Source: Salegentibacter salarius
GTDB lineage: Bacteria; Bacteroidota; Bacteroidia; Flavobacteriales; Flavobacteriaceae
Direction of reading: 5' to 3'
NCBI RefSeq assembly: GCF_900168265.1
Contig: NZ_FVZF01000012.1
Location: forward strand, 1-64,000
Length of the DNA: 64,000 bases
A program made the position numbers and the translations under genes. Shown in pieces: positions 1-8,268 of this stretch. The notes beneath the pieces were generated by a model that did not search any database, was not told the DNA's origin, and saw only the letters and a program-made list of their open reading frames with translations. Numbering within the stretch: the first letter of the stretch is position 1; every line of letters starts with the position of its first letter.

Positions 1-89
1 CGTGGGAGACGACCACGTTGATAGGCCACAGGTGTAAAGGCAGCAATGTCATAGCCGAGTGGTACTAATAATCCGTAAAGCTTGATGCG
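1..89 (+). rRNA. 23S ribosomal RNA, 3' end (partial)
   Basis: The window opens inside a large-subunit rRNA gene. The string GGTACTAATAATCCG at 61-75 and the preceding GTTGATAGGCCACAGGTGTAAA match the conserved terminal helix region of bacterial 23S rRNA. The exact 3' end, placed near 89, is an estimate. A hairpin follows at 93-114 (CCCACGCC paired with GGTGTGGG) and may serve in rRNA processing. The gene runs in the same direction as the 5S gene about 160 bp downstream. Confidence 0.93.
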
Positions 90-251
90 ATTCCCACGCC
101 TGCAAAGGTGTGGGGACTTGAATGCTTTACCCAAGTTTATCTATATTCTTTGTTTCTTAAATATGTCAACTTATTAGAGTAGGCAGTTGTAAGTAAAAGA
201 GTAAGCAGTAATACTGCGAACTTATAGACTGTAAACTGCATACTAAAGACT

Positions 252-358
<107 letters not shown>

Positions 359-367
359 TCTTTTGAA

Positions 368-401
368 GACCCTTACATTAAGTTGTAAGGGTCTTTTTTT
401 T
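368..401 (+). terminator. rrn operon terminator
   Basis: A perfect 10-bp stem, GACCCTTACA (368-377) with TGTAAGGGTC (384-393), has a 6-nt loop and is followed by a run of eight T. It sits ten bases after the 5S gene, as expected for a Rho-independent terminator of the rRNA operon. Confidence 0.92.
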
Positions 402-417
402 GCATAATCTTGTGAGG

Positions 418-435
418 TCCCGCTGCGTAGCGGGA
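418..435. repeat. Short hairpin TCCCGCT-GCGT-AGCGGGA
   Basis: This is a perfect 7-bp inverted repeat with a 4-nt loop between the rrn terminator and the 5S remnant. It has no T-run, so it does not look like a terminator. It may be a small dispersed palindrome, but no second copy was noticed in the window. Confidence 0.5.
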
Positions 436-479
436 TTAATTCCCACAGCTTTTCATACTGCGTGCAAGCACTTGTATTC

Positions 480-515
480 AAAGGTGGTCATTTAATATGT
501 CACCGCCTTTCTTTG
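480..515 (+). pseudogene. Collapsed second 5S rRNA copy
   Basis: The sequence AAGGTGGT (481-488) is the 5' strand of 5S helix I. TATGTCACCGCCTTTCTTT (496-514) is identical to the 3' end of the intact 5S gene and its flank (346 onward). About 75 nt of the 5S body is missing between them. What remains could only fold as helix I. A separate terminator follows immediately, as after the real gene. The best reading is a tandem 5S-plus-terminator duplication that lost its interior. Confidence 0.75.
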
Positions 516-551
516 AAACCCTTCATCATTCATTTGATGAAGGGTTTTTTT
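516..551 (+). terminator. Terminator after the 5S remnant
   Basis: A 12-bp stem, AAACCCTTCATC (516-527) with GATGAAGGGTTT (536-547), is followed by a T-run to 551. Its spacing to the 5S remnant mirrors that of the intact 5S gene and its terminator. It may act as a back-up rrn terminator. Confidence 0.85.
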
Positions 552-761
552 ATACCAGAAAATCAAGGATACTCTATTTTATACTTCAGAGAAAGTTCTT
601 CTTTAACCAATAGTTATCTTCAATTTTCCTTTTCATTACAAATTTCAATATAATATATAGCTAGATATGGCTTGCTTTTTATGCCTTTATTTAAAAGATG
701 ATTCATATCAGGTTTAATATCTTTTAGGAAAAACTTAAAAGTGGTTTTCTTTTAATAACTT
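552..761. other. AT-rich intergenic region, no gene seen
   Basis: This stretch separates the rrn terminators from the pta promoter region. I see no convincing coding frame on either strand. The only short minus-strand frame (about 20 residues) has no recognisable family. It probably holds upstream sequence of the pta-ackA operon. Confidence 0.6.
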
Positions 762-769
762 TATTTTTG
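762..769 (+). promoter_or_regulatory. Candidate -7 element for pta-ackA
   Basis: TATTTTTG fits the Bacteroidota TAnnTTTG consensus, 18 bp upstream of the ATG at 788. No good TTG at the -33 position was found. The final TTG of this motif (767-769) is in frame with pta and could be mistaken for a start codon, but it is more likely promoter sequence. Confidence 0.5.
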
Positions 770-787
770 CCCTATAATTTATATACT

Positions 788-2881
788 ATGAATAAAGGAA
801 TTTATATCGCCACGCTGGAATCCCACAGTGGTAAATCTATGATCTCATTGGGACTAATGAGAACCCTACTTGGTAAGATGGTAAAAGTAGGATACTTCAG
901 GCCTATTATTAACGACGCTATAGAAGGCGAAAGAGACAACCATATAGATACTGTTTTAAGTTATTTTGATTTAAAAATCCCCTACGAGGATACTTATGCC
1001 TTTACCCGAAGCGAAGTGATCCAGAAAAGAAATGAAGGAAAATCTGGAGAGATTATAGATACCATTATTTCTAAGTATAAAAAACTTGAAGAAGAATTCG
1101 ACTTTATCCTTGTAGAGGGAAGCGATTTTTCTGGCGAGGGCAGTGTTTTTGAATTTGATGTTAATGTATTAATAGCTAAAAACCTGGGCATCCCGGTTAT
1201 AATAGTTGTTAGTGGGCAGTTTAAAAACTGGGAGGAACTTTTAGGAAACCAGCAAATGGCTTACCGTGCTTTTAAAGATAAAGAAGTGCAGGTAATGGCA
1301 ATGGTGAGTAATAAAATTCAGCAAGATAACCTGGAACCTGCTAAAAAGAATATGCGAGCTTTTCTGCCCGAAGATGTTGGTGTATTCGCAATTCCGTTAG
1401 TTAATACGCTGAACAATCCTACCTTAAAAGAGATCGTAAAAGTATTAAATGGTAAGGTTTTATTTGGCCACGATTTTCTTGATAACCAAACAGGAAATTT
1501 TGGGGTTGGAGCTATGCAGTTACGCAATTATCTTACCACTTTAAAAAACGAAAGCCTTGTAATTACACCGGGCGATAGGGCAGATATTATTCTTGGCGCT
1601 CTTCAGGCTAATATTTCCAGTAATTACCCAAGAATTTCAGGTATTATTCTAACGGGTGGACTTACCCCCGAAGAATCAATTTTAAAATTAATTGAAGGTT
1701 TATCTGATATAGTTCCTATGATTTCCGTTCAGGAAGGAACTTTTGGCGTTACCAATAAGGTAGGTGCCATTAAATCTAATATTTATGCTGATAGTATTCA
1801 GAAAATACAAACTACCATAAGTATTTTTGAACGTTATGTTTCTTTTGATCCTTTGGTTGAAAAATTGATTAACTATAAACCGCAGGGAATTACTCCAAGA
1901 ATGTTTCAATACAGTCTGGTTAAACGAGCCCGGCAAAGTAAAAAGCATATTGTACTACCTGAAGGAACTGACGAGCGTATTCTTACCGCAGCCAAACGTC
2001 TTATAGATATGGACCTGGTAGAACTCACTTTGCTGGGAGATGTGGATGCTATACATAAAACGGTTGCCAAAATTGCTTTAGATCTTGATTTTTCAAAAGT
2101 GAATATTATAGATCCTATTAATTCACCGAATTTCCAGGATTATGCCGAAACTTTTTACGAATTGAGAAAGCATAAAGGTGTGAATATGGATATGGCCAAG
2201 GACCGCATGAGTGATGTGTCTTATTACGGAACGATGATGATACATAAAGGTCATGCTGATGGGATGGTATCTGGAGCCGCACATACAACGCAACATACCA
2301 TATTACCGGCGCTACAGTTTATTAAAACCAAGCCAAATGTTTCTGTAGTTTCGTCAGTATTTTTTATGTGTTTAGAGGATAGAGTTTCAGTATTTGGAGA
2401 CTGTGCGATTAATCCTAATCCTACAGCCGAAGAATTAGCCGAGATCACTATTTCTTCAGCTGAAAGTGCTTCGGCCTTTGGTATTGAACCAAAAATTGCT
2501 ATGTTATCCTATTCATCAGGATCTTCAGGGAAGGGAGCCGATGTGGATAGAGTACGAGAAGCTACTGAAATTGTTAGAAAGCGAAGACCGGATCTCAAAA
2601 TAGAAGGTCCAATTCAGTATGACGCTGCAGTAGATATTAGCATTGGAAAAAGTAAACTACCGGAATCTGAAGTAGCGGGACAGGCTAATGTTTTAATATT
2701 CCCCGATTTAAATACCGGAAACAACACCTATAAAGCCGTGCAAAGAGAAACTGGAGCACTTGCCATTGGGCCTATGCTTCAGGGCTTAAACAAGCCGGTA
2801 AACGATTTAAGCCGCGGATGTACCGTTGCCGATATATATAATACAGTTATTTTAACCGCCATTCAGGCACAAGGAATATAA
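788..2881 (+). CDS. pta: Phosphate acetyltransferase (long form)
   Basis: Pta converts acetyl-CoA and phosphate to acetyl phosphate and CoA in acetate overflow or assimilation, in the cytoplasm. The protein has 697 residues, the long three-part form. An N-terminal BioD/P-loop-like domain carries SHSGKS (residues 12-17). A DRTGG-type middle domain spans roughly 215-330, and the catalytic PTA_PTB domain runs from about 370 to the end, with the family segments SYSSGSSGKGADVDRV and a closing region rich in LNTGN. I chose ATG 788 because residue 1 then begins the P-loop strand; an upstream in-frame TTG at 767 lies in the -7 promoter motif. ackA follows 6 bp later, so the two form one operon. Confidence 0.95.
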   Translation: MNKGIYIATLESHSGKSMISLGLMRTLLGKMVKVGYFRPIINDAIEGERDNHIDTVLSYFDLKIPYEDTYAFTRSEVIQKRNEGKSGEIIDTIISKYKKLEEEFDFILVEGSDFSGEGSVFEFDVNVLIAKNLGIPVIIVVSGQFKNWEELLGNQQMAYRAFKDKEVQVMAMVSNKIQQDNLEPAKKNMRAFLPEDVGVFAIPLVNTLNNPTLKEIVKVLNGKVLFGHDFLDNQTGNFGVGAMQLRNYLTTLKNESLVITPGDRADIILGALQANISSNYPRISGIILTGGLTPEESILKLIEGLSDIVPMISVQEGTFGVTNKVGAIKSNIYADSIQKIQTTISIFERYVSFDPLVEKLINYKPQGITPRMFQYSLVKRARQSKKHIVLPEGTDERILTAAKRLIDMDLVELTLLGDVDAIHKTVAKIALDLDFSKVNIIDPINSPNFQDYAETFYELRKHKGVNMDMAKDRMSDVSYYGTMMIHKGHADGMVSGAAHTTQHTILPALQFIKTKPNVSVVSSVFFMCLEDRVSVFGDCAINPNPTAEELAEITISSAESASAFGIEPKIAMLSYSSGSSGKGADVDRVREATEIVRKRRPDLKIEGPIQYDAAVDISIGKSKLPESEVAGQANVLIFPDLNTGNNTYKAVQRETGALAIGPMLQGLNKPVNDLSRGCTVADIYNTVILTAIQAQGI

Positions 2882-2887
2882 TTCAAT

Positions 2888-4090
2888 ATGAAGAATATTT
2901 TAATTATAAATTCAGGAAGTTCATCTTTAAAATTTCAATTAATCCAGATGCCAGAAGAAGTGGTGCTGGCTTCAGGACTTGTAGAACGTATTGGCCTGGA
3001 GGGAGCTAAACTTCATTTTAAAACAGATAAGGCGTCAATTTCTGAAGAAATTTCAGCAAAAGATCATGCTATAGCTTTAAAGGCCATTACCGATCTTTTA
3101 ATGAGCCCTGAAAAAGGGGTTATTAAGAATGCCGAGGAAATAGCTGCTATTGGACACAGAGTTGTGCATGGTGGCGATAATTTTTCTAAAACAATAGAAG
3201 TAAATCCCGCGGTAAAAGCGAAAATAAAAGATTTTTTCTCCCTGGCGCCTTTGCATAACCCTGCTAATTTAAAGGGAATTGAGGTTGCTGAAGAGTTATT
3301 TCCGAATGCCAAACAGGTTGCTGTTTTTGATACCGCTTTTCATAGAACTATTCCCAGAAAAGCTGCGCAATACGCTATTCCTAATGACTTTTTTGAAAAA
3401 GAGCATATTCAGCTTTATGGATTTCACGGCACCAGTCATAAATACGTCACAGAAAAGGCTGTTGATTATTTGAAGCATGAAAATTCAAAAATTATAAGTA
3501 TTCATTTAGGAAATGGCTGTAGTATAACTGCTGTTAAAGAGGGAAAGAGCATAGATCATTCTTTAGGTTTTGCTCCGGTTAACGGACTAATTATGGGAAC
3601 CAGAAGCGGTGACATAGACCAGTCGGTTATTTTTTATCTAATAGATCAATTAGGCTATTCTCCACAAGAAGTAAGTGATATTTTGCACAAGGAAAGTGGG
3701 ATGTATGGACTTACCGGCTTTAGTGATCTTAGAGATATTGAAGAAAATGCAGCGAAAGGAAATAAACAATGCCAATTAGCATTGGATATGAATGCCTACC
3801 GAATTAAAAAATACATTGGTGCTTATGCAGCTGCAATGAATGGTGTGGATGCCCTGGTGTTTACCGCCGGAATTGGGGAAAATAGTGATGTAATTAGGAG
3901 TTTAGTGTGTAGTGATATGGATTTCTTAGGAATTAAACTTCACGAGGAAAAGAATAAGGAACGTTCAAAGGAATTGAGAACTATAAATGCTGATGATGCT
4001 AAGGTGAAAATTTTGGTTATTCCTACAAATGAAGAACTGGAAATTGCAAAACAAGCTTATAAATTAGAGACTCAGGCCGAGAAAGTATAG
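2888..4090 (+). CDS. ackA: Acetate kinase
   Basis: This enzyme interconverts acetyl phosphate plus ADP with acetate plus ATP, completing the Pta-AckA pathway. It has 400 residues, the usual family length. Visible ASKHA-fold motifs are NSGSSSLKF (8-16), GHRVVHGG (89-96, with the substrate-binding Arg91), FDTAFHRTIP with catalytic Asp148, GFHGTSH with His180, the adenosine-binding HLGNGCS, and GTRSGDID. It starts 6 bp after the pta stop, so the two are co-transcribed. Nothing in the sequence is unusual. The next gene is convergent. Confidence 0.97.
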   Translation: MKNILIINSGSSSLKFQLIQMPEEVVLASGLVERIGLEGAKLHFKTDKASISEEISAKDHAIALKAITDLLMSPEKGVIKNAEEIAAIGHRVVHGGDNFSKTIEVNPAVKAKIKDFFSLAPLHNPANLKGIEVAEELFPNAKQVAVFDTAFHRTIPRKAAQYAIPNDFFEKEHIQLYGFHGTSHKYVTEKAVDYLKHENSKIISIHLGNGCSITAVKEGKSIDHSLGFAPVNGLIMGTRSGDIDQSVIFYLIDQLGYSPQEVSDILHKESGMYGLTGFSDLRDIEENAAKGNKQCQLALDMNAYRIKKYIGAYAAAMNGVDALVFTAGIGENSDVIRSLVCSDMDFLGIKLHEEKNKERSKELRTINADDAKVKILVIPTNEELEIAKQAYKLETQAEKV

Positions 4091-4094
4091 TTTT

Positions 4095-4541
4095 TTAGAT
4101 TAGGTATTTACTTACCGTGGTTAATTGGTTTCGTAAAGATTCGGAGGAATGTTTATGGGCTAAGAGCGTGTTTCTCAATTTTCCATCGGTTAATAAGCTA
4201 AGGGTGTGCTTTAATTGTTTACCGAAATGATTTTCCATTTCGGTACATATCCTTCCTGATTTTAAATTAGCAGCAGAACTTATTTTCCTTTGCATTCTTA
4301 GCACTTCGTTCTTACATTTTACTAAAAGTTCATCCAGATATTCCTGATCTCGCGCTTCTAAAATATGGGTATCCAAATCAGTTTTAAGCGCTTTTTTATG
4401 ATTGTATAAAGATTTAAAAAGACGCTTTAAGTAAGGTTTCTTGGTGGTTAGAATAGCATGTTTGTAATATATCGCAGCAGTATAATTGACGATATAATAA
4501 TTTTCCAGATAATCTACTTCTGAAGGTTTTCTCAACATCAT
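4095..4541 (-). CDS. Hypothetical all-helical protein
   Basis: I do not recognise a specific family. The 148-residue product is basic and predicted helical throughout, without a signal peptide or membrane segment. Its heptad-like Leu/Lys pattern and length recall small four-helix-bundle proteins of the DUF2383/ferritin-like kind, but no metal-ligand motif is evident and this is only a resemblance. It converges with ackA with 4 bp between the stops. The start is at one of two adjacent ATG codons (4541 or 4538). Confidence 0.6.
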   Translation of the reverse strand: MMLRKPSEVDYLENYYIVNYTAAIYYKHAILTTKKPYLKRLFKSLYNHKKALKTDLDTHILEARDQEYLDELLVKCKNEVLRMQRKISSAANLKSGRICTEMENHFGKQLKHTLSLLTDGKLRNTLLAHKHSSESLRNQLTTVSKYLI

Positions 4542-4853
4542 TTTCAGCTTTCAAATTTCAACGAATATTTTAAGAAGTAGGGAAATATTCATATGGAAAT
4601 TACAAGAAATAAGAAGAACTGGCTGTTAAATAAGGATAAACAATTACTAAAAAATTCTTAATACGGAAGCTTATATAATGCTACCAGGTACCAGGGTTTT
4701 TATTTGATATTATAGAATGGATTCTAGTTTAATTAATTTACTCAATAATTGAGATTTAAATGCTTACTGGTCTGTCTCGATATTAAAATTACGTTCCTTC
4801 TTTATGTATCTTATGCATGGGATAGTTTGTAAGATTGTAATAAAATATAACCA
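4542..4853. other. Intergenic region without a supported gene
   Basis: This is the upstream region of the 4095-4541 gene, bounded on the right by the terminator of the 4908-8223 operon. A 22-codon plus-strand frame starting at 4593 exists but nothing supports it. No clear TAnnTTTG promoter, tRNA or repeat stands out. Confidence 0.55.
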
Positions 4854-4889
4854 TAAAAAAAGCCTGTAACTTTTCGAGTTACAGGCTTT
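4854..4889 (-). terminator. Terminator of the doxX-DJ-1 operon
   Basis: A perfect 12-bp stem, AAAGCCTGTAAC (4859-4870) with GTTACAGGCTTT (4878-4889), has a 7-nt loop. On the minus strand it is followed by a seven-T run. It lies 19 bp after the stop of the last operon gene (4908). Confidence 0.92.
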
Positions 4890-4907
4890 AAATTTGGTTC
4901 GCTTCTA

Positions 4908-5609
4908 TTATTTAAGCGACTCATATAATATTTCGGATGCTTTATTTGAAGAAGCAGGGTTTTGGCCGGTAATCAAATTCCCGTCCTTAAGCACATGAAC
5001 TTCCCAGTCACCTGACTTAGAATAAATACCTCCATTTTCTTTTAGCATATCTTCTACAAGAAATGGAACTACCTCGGTTAACTGCACCGCTTCTTCTTCA
5101 GTATTTGTAAAACCGGTTACTTTTTTCCCTTTTACTAAGGGCTCACCATTTTCATTTTTTACGTTTTTAAGAGCTGCTGGTGCATGACAAACAAAACCTA
5201 TTGGTTTATCCTGCTTATTAAATGCCTCTATTAAAGCTATTGATGTTTTATCTTCTGCAAGATCCCAAAGCGGACCGTGGCCACCTGGATAGAATACAGC
5301 GTCAAATTCTTCAGCATTAAGTGTTTCTAATTTTACCGTGTTGTTAATCACTTTTTGCGCTGCCTGGTCTTTGTAAAAGCGTTTGGTATCTTCGGTTTGA
5401 GCATCTTCTCCTTCACTGTTTGGATCGATTGGTGCTTTTCCACCTTTGGGGGTGGCAACAGTTAGCTCAACTCCCTTATCCAATAAGTTGTAATAAGGTG
5501 CTGCGAACTCTTCAATCCAAAATCCTGTTTTTTCTCCTGTGTCTCCCAATTTGTCGTGAGAGGTTAATACAAATAGTACTTTCATATCTTTCATTTTTTC
5601 TTTATTCAT
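4908..5609 (-). CDS. DJ-1/PfpI family protein (Hsp31/glyoxalase III-like)
   Basis: Members of this family act as glutathione-independent glyoxalases, deglycases or holding chaperones against carbonyl stress. The 233-residue protein shows the alpha/beta flavodoxin-like core with the nucleophile elbow GFVCHAPAAL (Cys141, His142), PGGHGP (108-113), and the paired acidic residues WIEEF (33-34) that activate the cysteine in Hsp31-type members. It is the last gene of a five-gene minus-strand operon headed by doxX and marR. ATG codons at 5609, 5594 and 5585 are all possible starts; homologues usually begin close to MKVLF, which would favour 5585. No leader or export signal is seen, so it is cytoplasmic. 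Confidence 0.88.
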   Translation of the reverse strand: MNKEKMKDMKVLFVLTSHDKLGDTGEKTGFWIEEFAAPYYNLLDKGVELTVATPKGGKAPIDPNSEGEDAQTEDTKRFYKDQAAQKVINNTVKLETLNAEEFDAVFYPGGHGPLWDLAEDKTSIALIEAFNKQDKPIGFVCHAPAALKNVKNENGEPLVKGKKVTGFTNTEEEAVQLTEVVPFLVEDMLKENGGIYSKSGDWEVHVLKDGNLITGQNPASSNKASEILYESLK

Positions 5610-5628
5610 TTAAGTATTTGAAAATTTC

Positions 5629-6258
5629 TTAACTACGCACTGCTTTTTCTATTGGAGTCTCACCGTCCAGAATTTCAAAAACCTGGTTCTGCTTAACGTC
5701 GTTGTCCAATACTTCTACTAGAGTGCGAGCAACGTTGGCCCGAGAAATACTTTCCTGTTCTTCTAATTTTTCATTTAGTTGAATTTTACCTGAACCTTCT
5801 TCATTGGTAAGGGCACCAGGTCTTACTATGGTATACTCTAAACCACTTTTACGTAAGTACTCGTCAGCATTTCCTTTCGCCTTTAGGTAGTCTTTTAGTT
5901 CTTCACTAATGCTGGGATTGTCTGCACCCATAGAACTAAGCATCACAAATTTTTCAGCTCCTGCATTTTTGGCTGCGTCTGTAAATCTTTTTGCACCTTC
6001 CTGGTCTACTTCAACAACCTTTTTTCCACCTGAACCTGCTGCAAAAATAACCTTATCGGCACCTTTTACAGCTTCATTTAAATCTTCTTCCAGGTCACCA
6101 AGTACAGTTGCTACATTTTCTTTTTCAAAATGCTCTTTTTGCTCCTGCTTTCTCACCATCGCAATAGGTTGGTACTTTTCTGATTCTTTTAATAAATCGA
6201 TAATAATTCTTCCAGTGCTACCGTTAGCGCCGGCAACTAAAACATTCTTCTTTTTCAT
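5629..6258 (-). CDS. NAD(P)-binding SDR / NmrA-like oxidoreductase
   Basis: This is an atypical short-chain dehydrogenase-like protein of 209 residues, of the YwnB/NmrA type. The N-terminal Rossmann motif is GANGSTG (10-16), followed by VRKQEQ in a position that favours NADP(H), and GDLEE. The YxxxK pair of classical SDRs is not obvious, so it may be a redox sensor or a reductase of unknown substrate. It lies 45 bp after the quinone oxidoreductase and 19 bp before the DJ-1 gene, inside the stress operon. Regulation by the adjacent MarR protein is an inference from the operon structure. Confidence 0.85.
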   Translation of the reverse strand: MKKKNVLVAGANGSTGRIIIDLLKESEKYQPIAMVRKQEQKEHFEKENVATVLGDLEEDLNEAVKGADKVIFAAGSGGKKVVEVDQEGAKRFTDAAKNAGAEKFVMLSSMGADNPSISEELKDYLKAKGNADEYLRKSGLEYTIVRPGALTNEEGSGKIQLNEKLEEQESISRANVARTLVEVLDNDVKQNQVFEILDGETPIEKAVRS

Positions 6259-6303
6259 AACTATTTTCTTTTTTATTTATAATCTTGATTAATTTTAAGA
6301 AGC

Positions 6304-7287
6304 TTAGGATAAGCTAATAATTACTTTTCCTTCTGCTCTTCCGGTTGCCAGGTATTCATAGGCATCAACTCCATCTTCAAAAGAATAAATAAGATCTACT
6401 ATTGGTTTAATATCTCCTTCTTCAACCATGGTTTTGATCTCATTCAACTGGGCTGCATTAGGCTGCATCCAGGTGTGCTTATAAACTGCCGATTTCTCTT
6501 TAATTAGTTTTGATAATTGTTCGGGTAACTTATAATCTTTGATTCCCATTATTTTGGCAGATTCTTCGCTTGGCGGACCTGCGATTGAAGTTACGACTCC
6601 ACCTTCTTTAATTATTTCGAAGGCATCAAACGTATAATCATCACCCAAAGTGTCAAAAACAATATCCAGATTATTCGCAACTTCTTTGTAATCTTCCTCT
6701 TTATAATCTATCACCCGATCTGCTCCAAGGGCTTTCACCCAATCTACATTTTTTGTACTGGTGGTTGTATAAACGATAGCTCCTTTTGCTTTGGCGTACT
6801 GAATGGCAAAACTACCAACACCACCTGATCCGGCGTGAATAAGAATCCTGTCGTCTTCTTTTATCTCCGCTTTTTCTAAAGCCTGGATCGCAGTAAGTCC
6901 AGTAAGTGGCAGTCCTGAAGCTTCTTCAAAAGAAATATTTTCGGGTTTTTTAGCAACCTTGTCGCTGTTTACGGTTACAAATTCTGCTACGGTACCCATT
7001 TGTTCATGGGGCACCCTGGCGTAAATTTCGTCTCCTATCTCAAAATTAGTAACATCATTGCCTTTTTCTACAACCACGCCACTAACATCAAAGCCTATGG
7101 TTACCGGTAGATTCAACGGCACCATTTCTTTTAAATGACCTTGTGCCATTTTATAATCAATAGGGTTTATAGAAGCAGCTTTAACTTCAACTAAAATATC
7201 ATTTGATTGTACCGATGGTTTTTCGATTTCATTAATAGATAAACTTTCTTTAATTTCTCCATATTTTACTATTTGTAGTGCTTTCAT
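6304..7287 (-). CDS. Zinc-free NADP-dependent MDR oxidoreductase (quinone oxidoreductase-like)
   Basis: The 327-residue protein belongs to the medium-chain dehydrogenase/reductase superfamily, quinone oxidoreductase branch, which reduces quinones or reactive enals with NADPH. The GroES-like N-terminal domain includes IGFDVSGVV (64-72). The nucleotide-binding motif AGSGGVGSFAIQ is at 152-163. The cysteine and histidine ligands of catalytic zinc are absent, as expected for this branch. Its place downstream of a redox-type MarR regulator and upstream of SDR and DJ-1 genes points to electrophile or quinone detoxification. The substrate cannot be told from sequence. Confidence 0.9.
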   Translation of the reverse strand: MKALQIVKYGEIKESLSINEIEKPSVQSNDILVEVKAASINPIDYKMAQGHLKEMVPLNLPVTIGFDVSGVVVEKGNDVTNFEIGDEIYARVPHEQMGTVAEFVTVNSDKVAKKPENISFEEASGLPLTGLTAIQALEKAEIKEDDRILIHAGSGGVGSFAIQYAKAKGAIVYTTTSTKNVDWVKALGADRVIDYKEEDYKEVANNLDIVFDTLGDDYTFDAFEIIKEGGVVTSIAGPPSEESAKIMGIKDYKLPEQLSKLIKEKSAVYKHTWMQPNAAQLNEIKTMVEEGDIKPIVDLIYSFEDGVDAYEYLATGRAEGKVIISLS

Positions 7288-7334
7288 ATCAGTTGCTTTT
7301 TATTTCAAGAATTTATTTATCAGTAAGTTAATAT

Positions 7335-7793
7335 TTATTGTTCGTCATTTTGCTTTTCTGAGAGAATATCAGACCATTTATTCAGCGTATCTTTTAAAAG
7401 CATTATTTCTGTAAGGGTTACATCTTCCGTCATTAAAGTATTTAGCAGTTTCTCCGGAATTGGGACTGCAGTATTTTTTAGCTCTTTTCCTTTTGGAGTA
7501 AGTTGAATAAATACACTTCTTTCATCTTTATCAGAGCGTTTGCGCTGCAACAACTCCATTTTCTCCATACGCTTTACGAGTGGAGATAGGGTATTGGTGT
7601 TTAGCAATAATTTTTCCCCAATTTTACTCATCGAAATATTATCATTTTCCCATAATACCAGTAAAACTAAATACTGCGGATAAGTTAAACCCATTTTTTC
7701 CAAAAAGGGTTTATAAGCTTTTGTAATTAGTCTTGAAACCGAATAAATAGGAAAACAGATCTGATTGTTCAATTTTAGTTGCTCATCATCCAT
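7335..7793 (-). CDS. MarR/OhrR-type redox transcriptional regulator
   Basis: The 152-residue winged-helix regulator has the N-terminal layout of OhrR. QICFPIYSVSRLITKAY places a lone cysteine at residue 13, where OhrR proteins carry their peroxide-sensing thiol, and YPQYLVLLVLWE follows. The wing region contains KRSDKDERSV. Such proteins repress peroxide- or electrophile-response genes until the thiol is oxidised. It starts 1 bp after the doxX stop and is followed by three detoxification genes, so it probably autoregulates the whole operon through the palindrome at 8252-8263. Confidence 0.92.
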   Translation of the reverse strand: MDDEQLKLNNQICFPIYSVSRLITKAYKPFLEKMGLTYPQYLVLLVLWENDNISMSKIGEKLLLNTNTLSPLVKRMEKMELLQRKRSDKDERSVFIQLTPKGKELKNTAVPIPEKLLNTLMTEDVTLTEIMLLKDTLNKWSDILSEKQNDEQ

Positions 7794-7794
7794 A

Positions 7795-8223
7795 CTATTT
7801 ATTTTTTGAGTTTCTCCAGGCTCTCCACGCGCCGGAAGACCAAAGTGCCCAGGCTATAAGAACCGGTTGAAAGAAAAGCCGTATTAATCTTGCTCTATCT
7901 GAATCTAAAGCGCCAAAAGCATCTTTTCCGTCTAAATACTGTGCAACGTTACCGGGAAAAACAAGTACAAAGAAAATCGCTAACGCCCAACCAATGGTAG
8001 CACGTTGCTTTTTCCAAAACAGTAGCGCGAGGCCTAAAGCCATTTCAACAATCCCAGATAAAATAACTACTAAATCTTTGCTTAACGGAAGCCAATCTGG
8101 CACCTGAGCCTGGAATTCTATTCTGTTAAAGGTTAAATGGCTAAAGCCAGCATAAGTCATAAACAGAGCTAGTAAGATTCTAAAAATGTTTTGCGTTAGT
8201 GTTGTTTCAACTTTTCCTTTCAT
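7795..8223 (-). CDS. DoxX family membrane protein
   Basis: The 142-residue protein has four predicted membrane helices. It starts FRILLALFMTYAGFSHLTF and contains the SGIVEMALGLALLF and WALAIFFVLVFPGNVAQYL segments typical of DoxX/DoxD-like proteins (MauE/DoxX clan). Their role is poorly defined; some associate with thiol or oxidative-stress systems. It is the first gene of the minus-strand stress operon, with the putative MarR operator 29 bp upstream. Confidence 0.87.
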   Translation of the reverse strand: MKGKVETTLTQNIFRILLALFMTYAGFSHLTFNRIEFQAQVPDWLPLSKDLVVILSGIVEMALGLALLFWKKQRATIGWALAIFFVLVFPGNVAQYLDGKDAFGALDSDRARLIRLFFQPVLIAWALWSSGAWRAWRNSKNK

Positions 8224-8242
8224 TGCTTTTATTTTTAACGTG

Positions 8243-8268
8243 CAAAATTAAATCGTGCACGATACAAA
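8243..8268 (-). promoter_or_regulatory. Promoter and operator candidate for the doxX-marR operon
   Basis: On the minus strand TAATTTTG (8250-8243) fits the TAnnTTTG -7 consensus, and TTTG lies at 8268-8265. The gap between them, 14 bp, is shorter than the usual 19. A perfect 12-bp palindrome, ATCGTGCACGAT (8252-8263), fills that gap. The half-site CGTGCA recurs at 8239-8244. A MarR dimer bound here would block the polymerase. Confidence 0.6.

Noticed and set aside
552-660. Short minus-strand frame ending near 585 that looks faintly like a GIY-YIG tail
   Set aside because: About 20 residues with no start and no diagnostic motif; the similarity is too weak to report.
767-787. TTG at 767 as the pta start
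   Set aside because: It coincides with the end of the TAnnTTTG promoter motif, and the family N-terminus starts at the ATG of 788.
4593-4661. 22-codon plus-strand frame
   Set aside because: Short, without a promoter, neighbour or conserved composition to support it.
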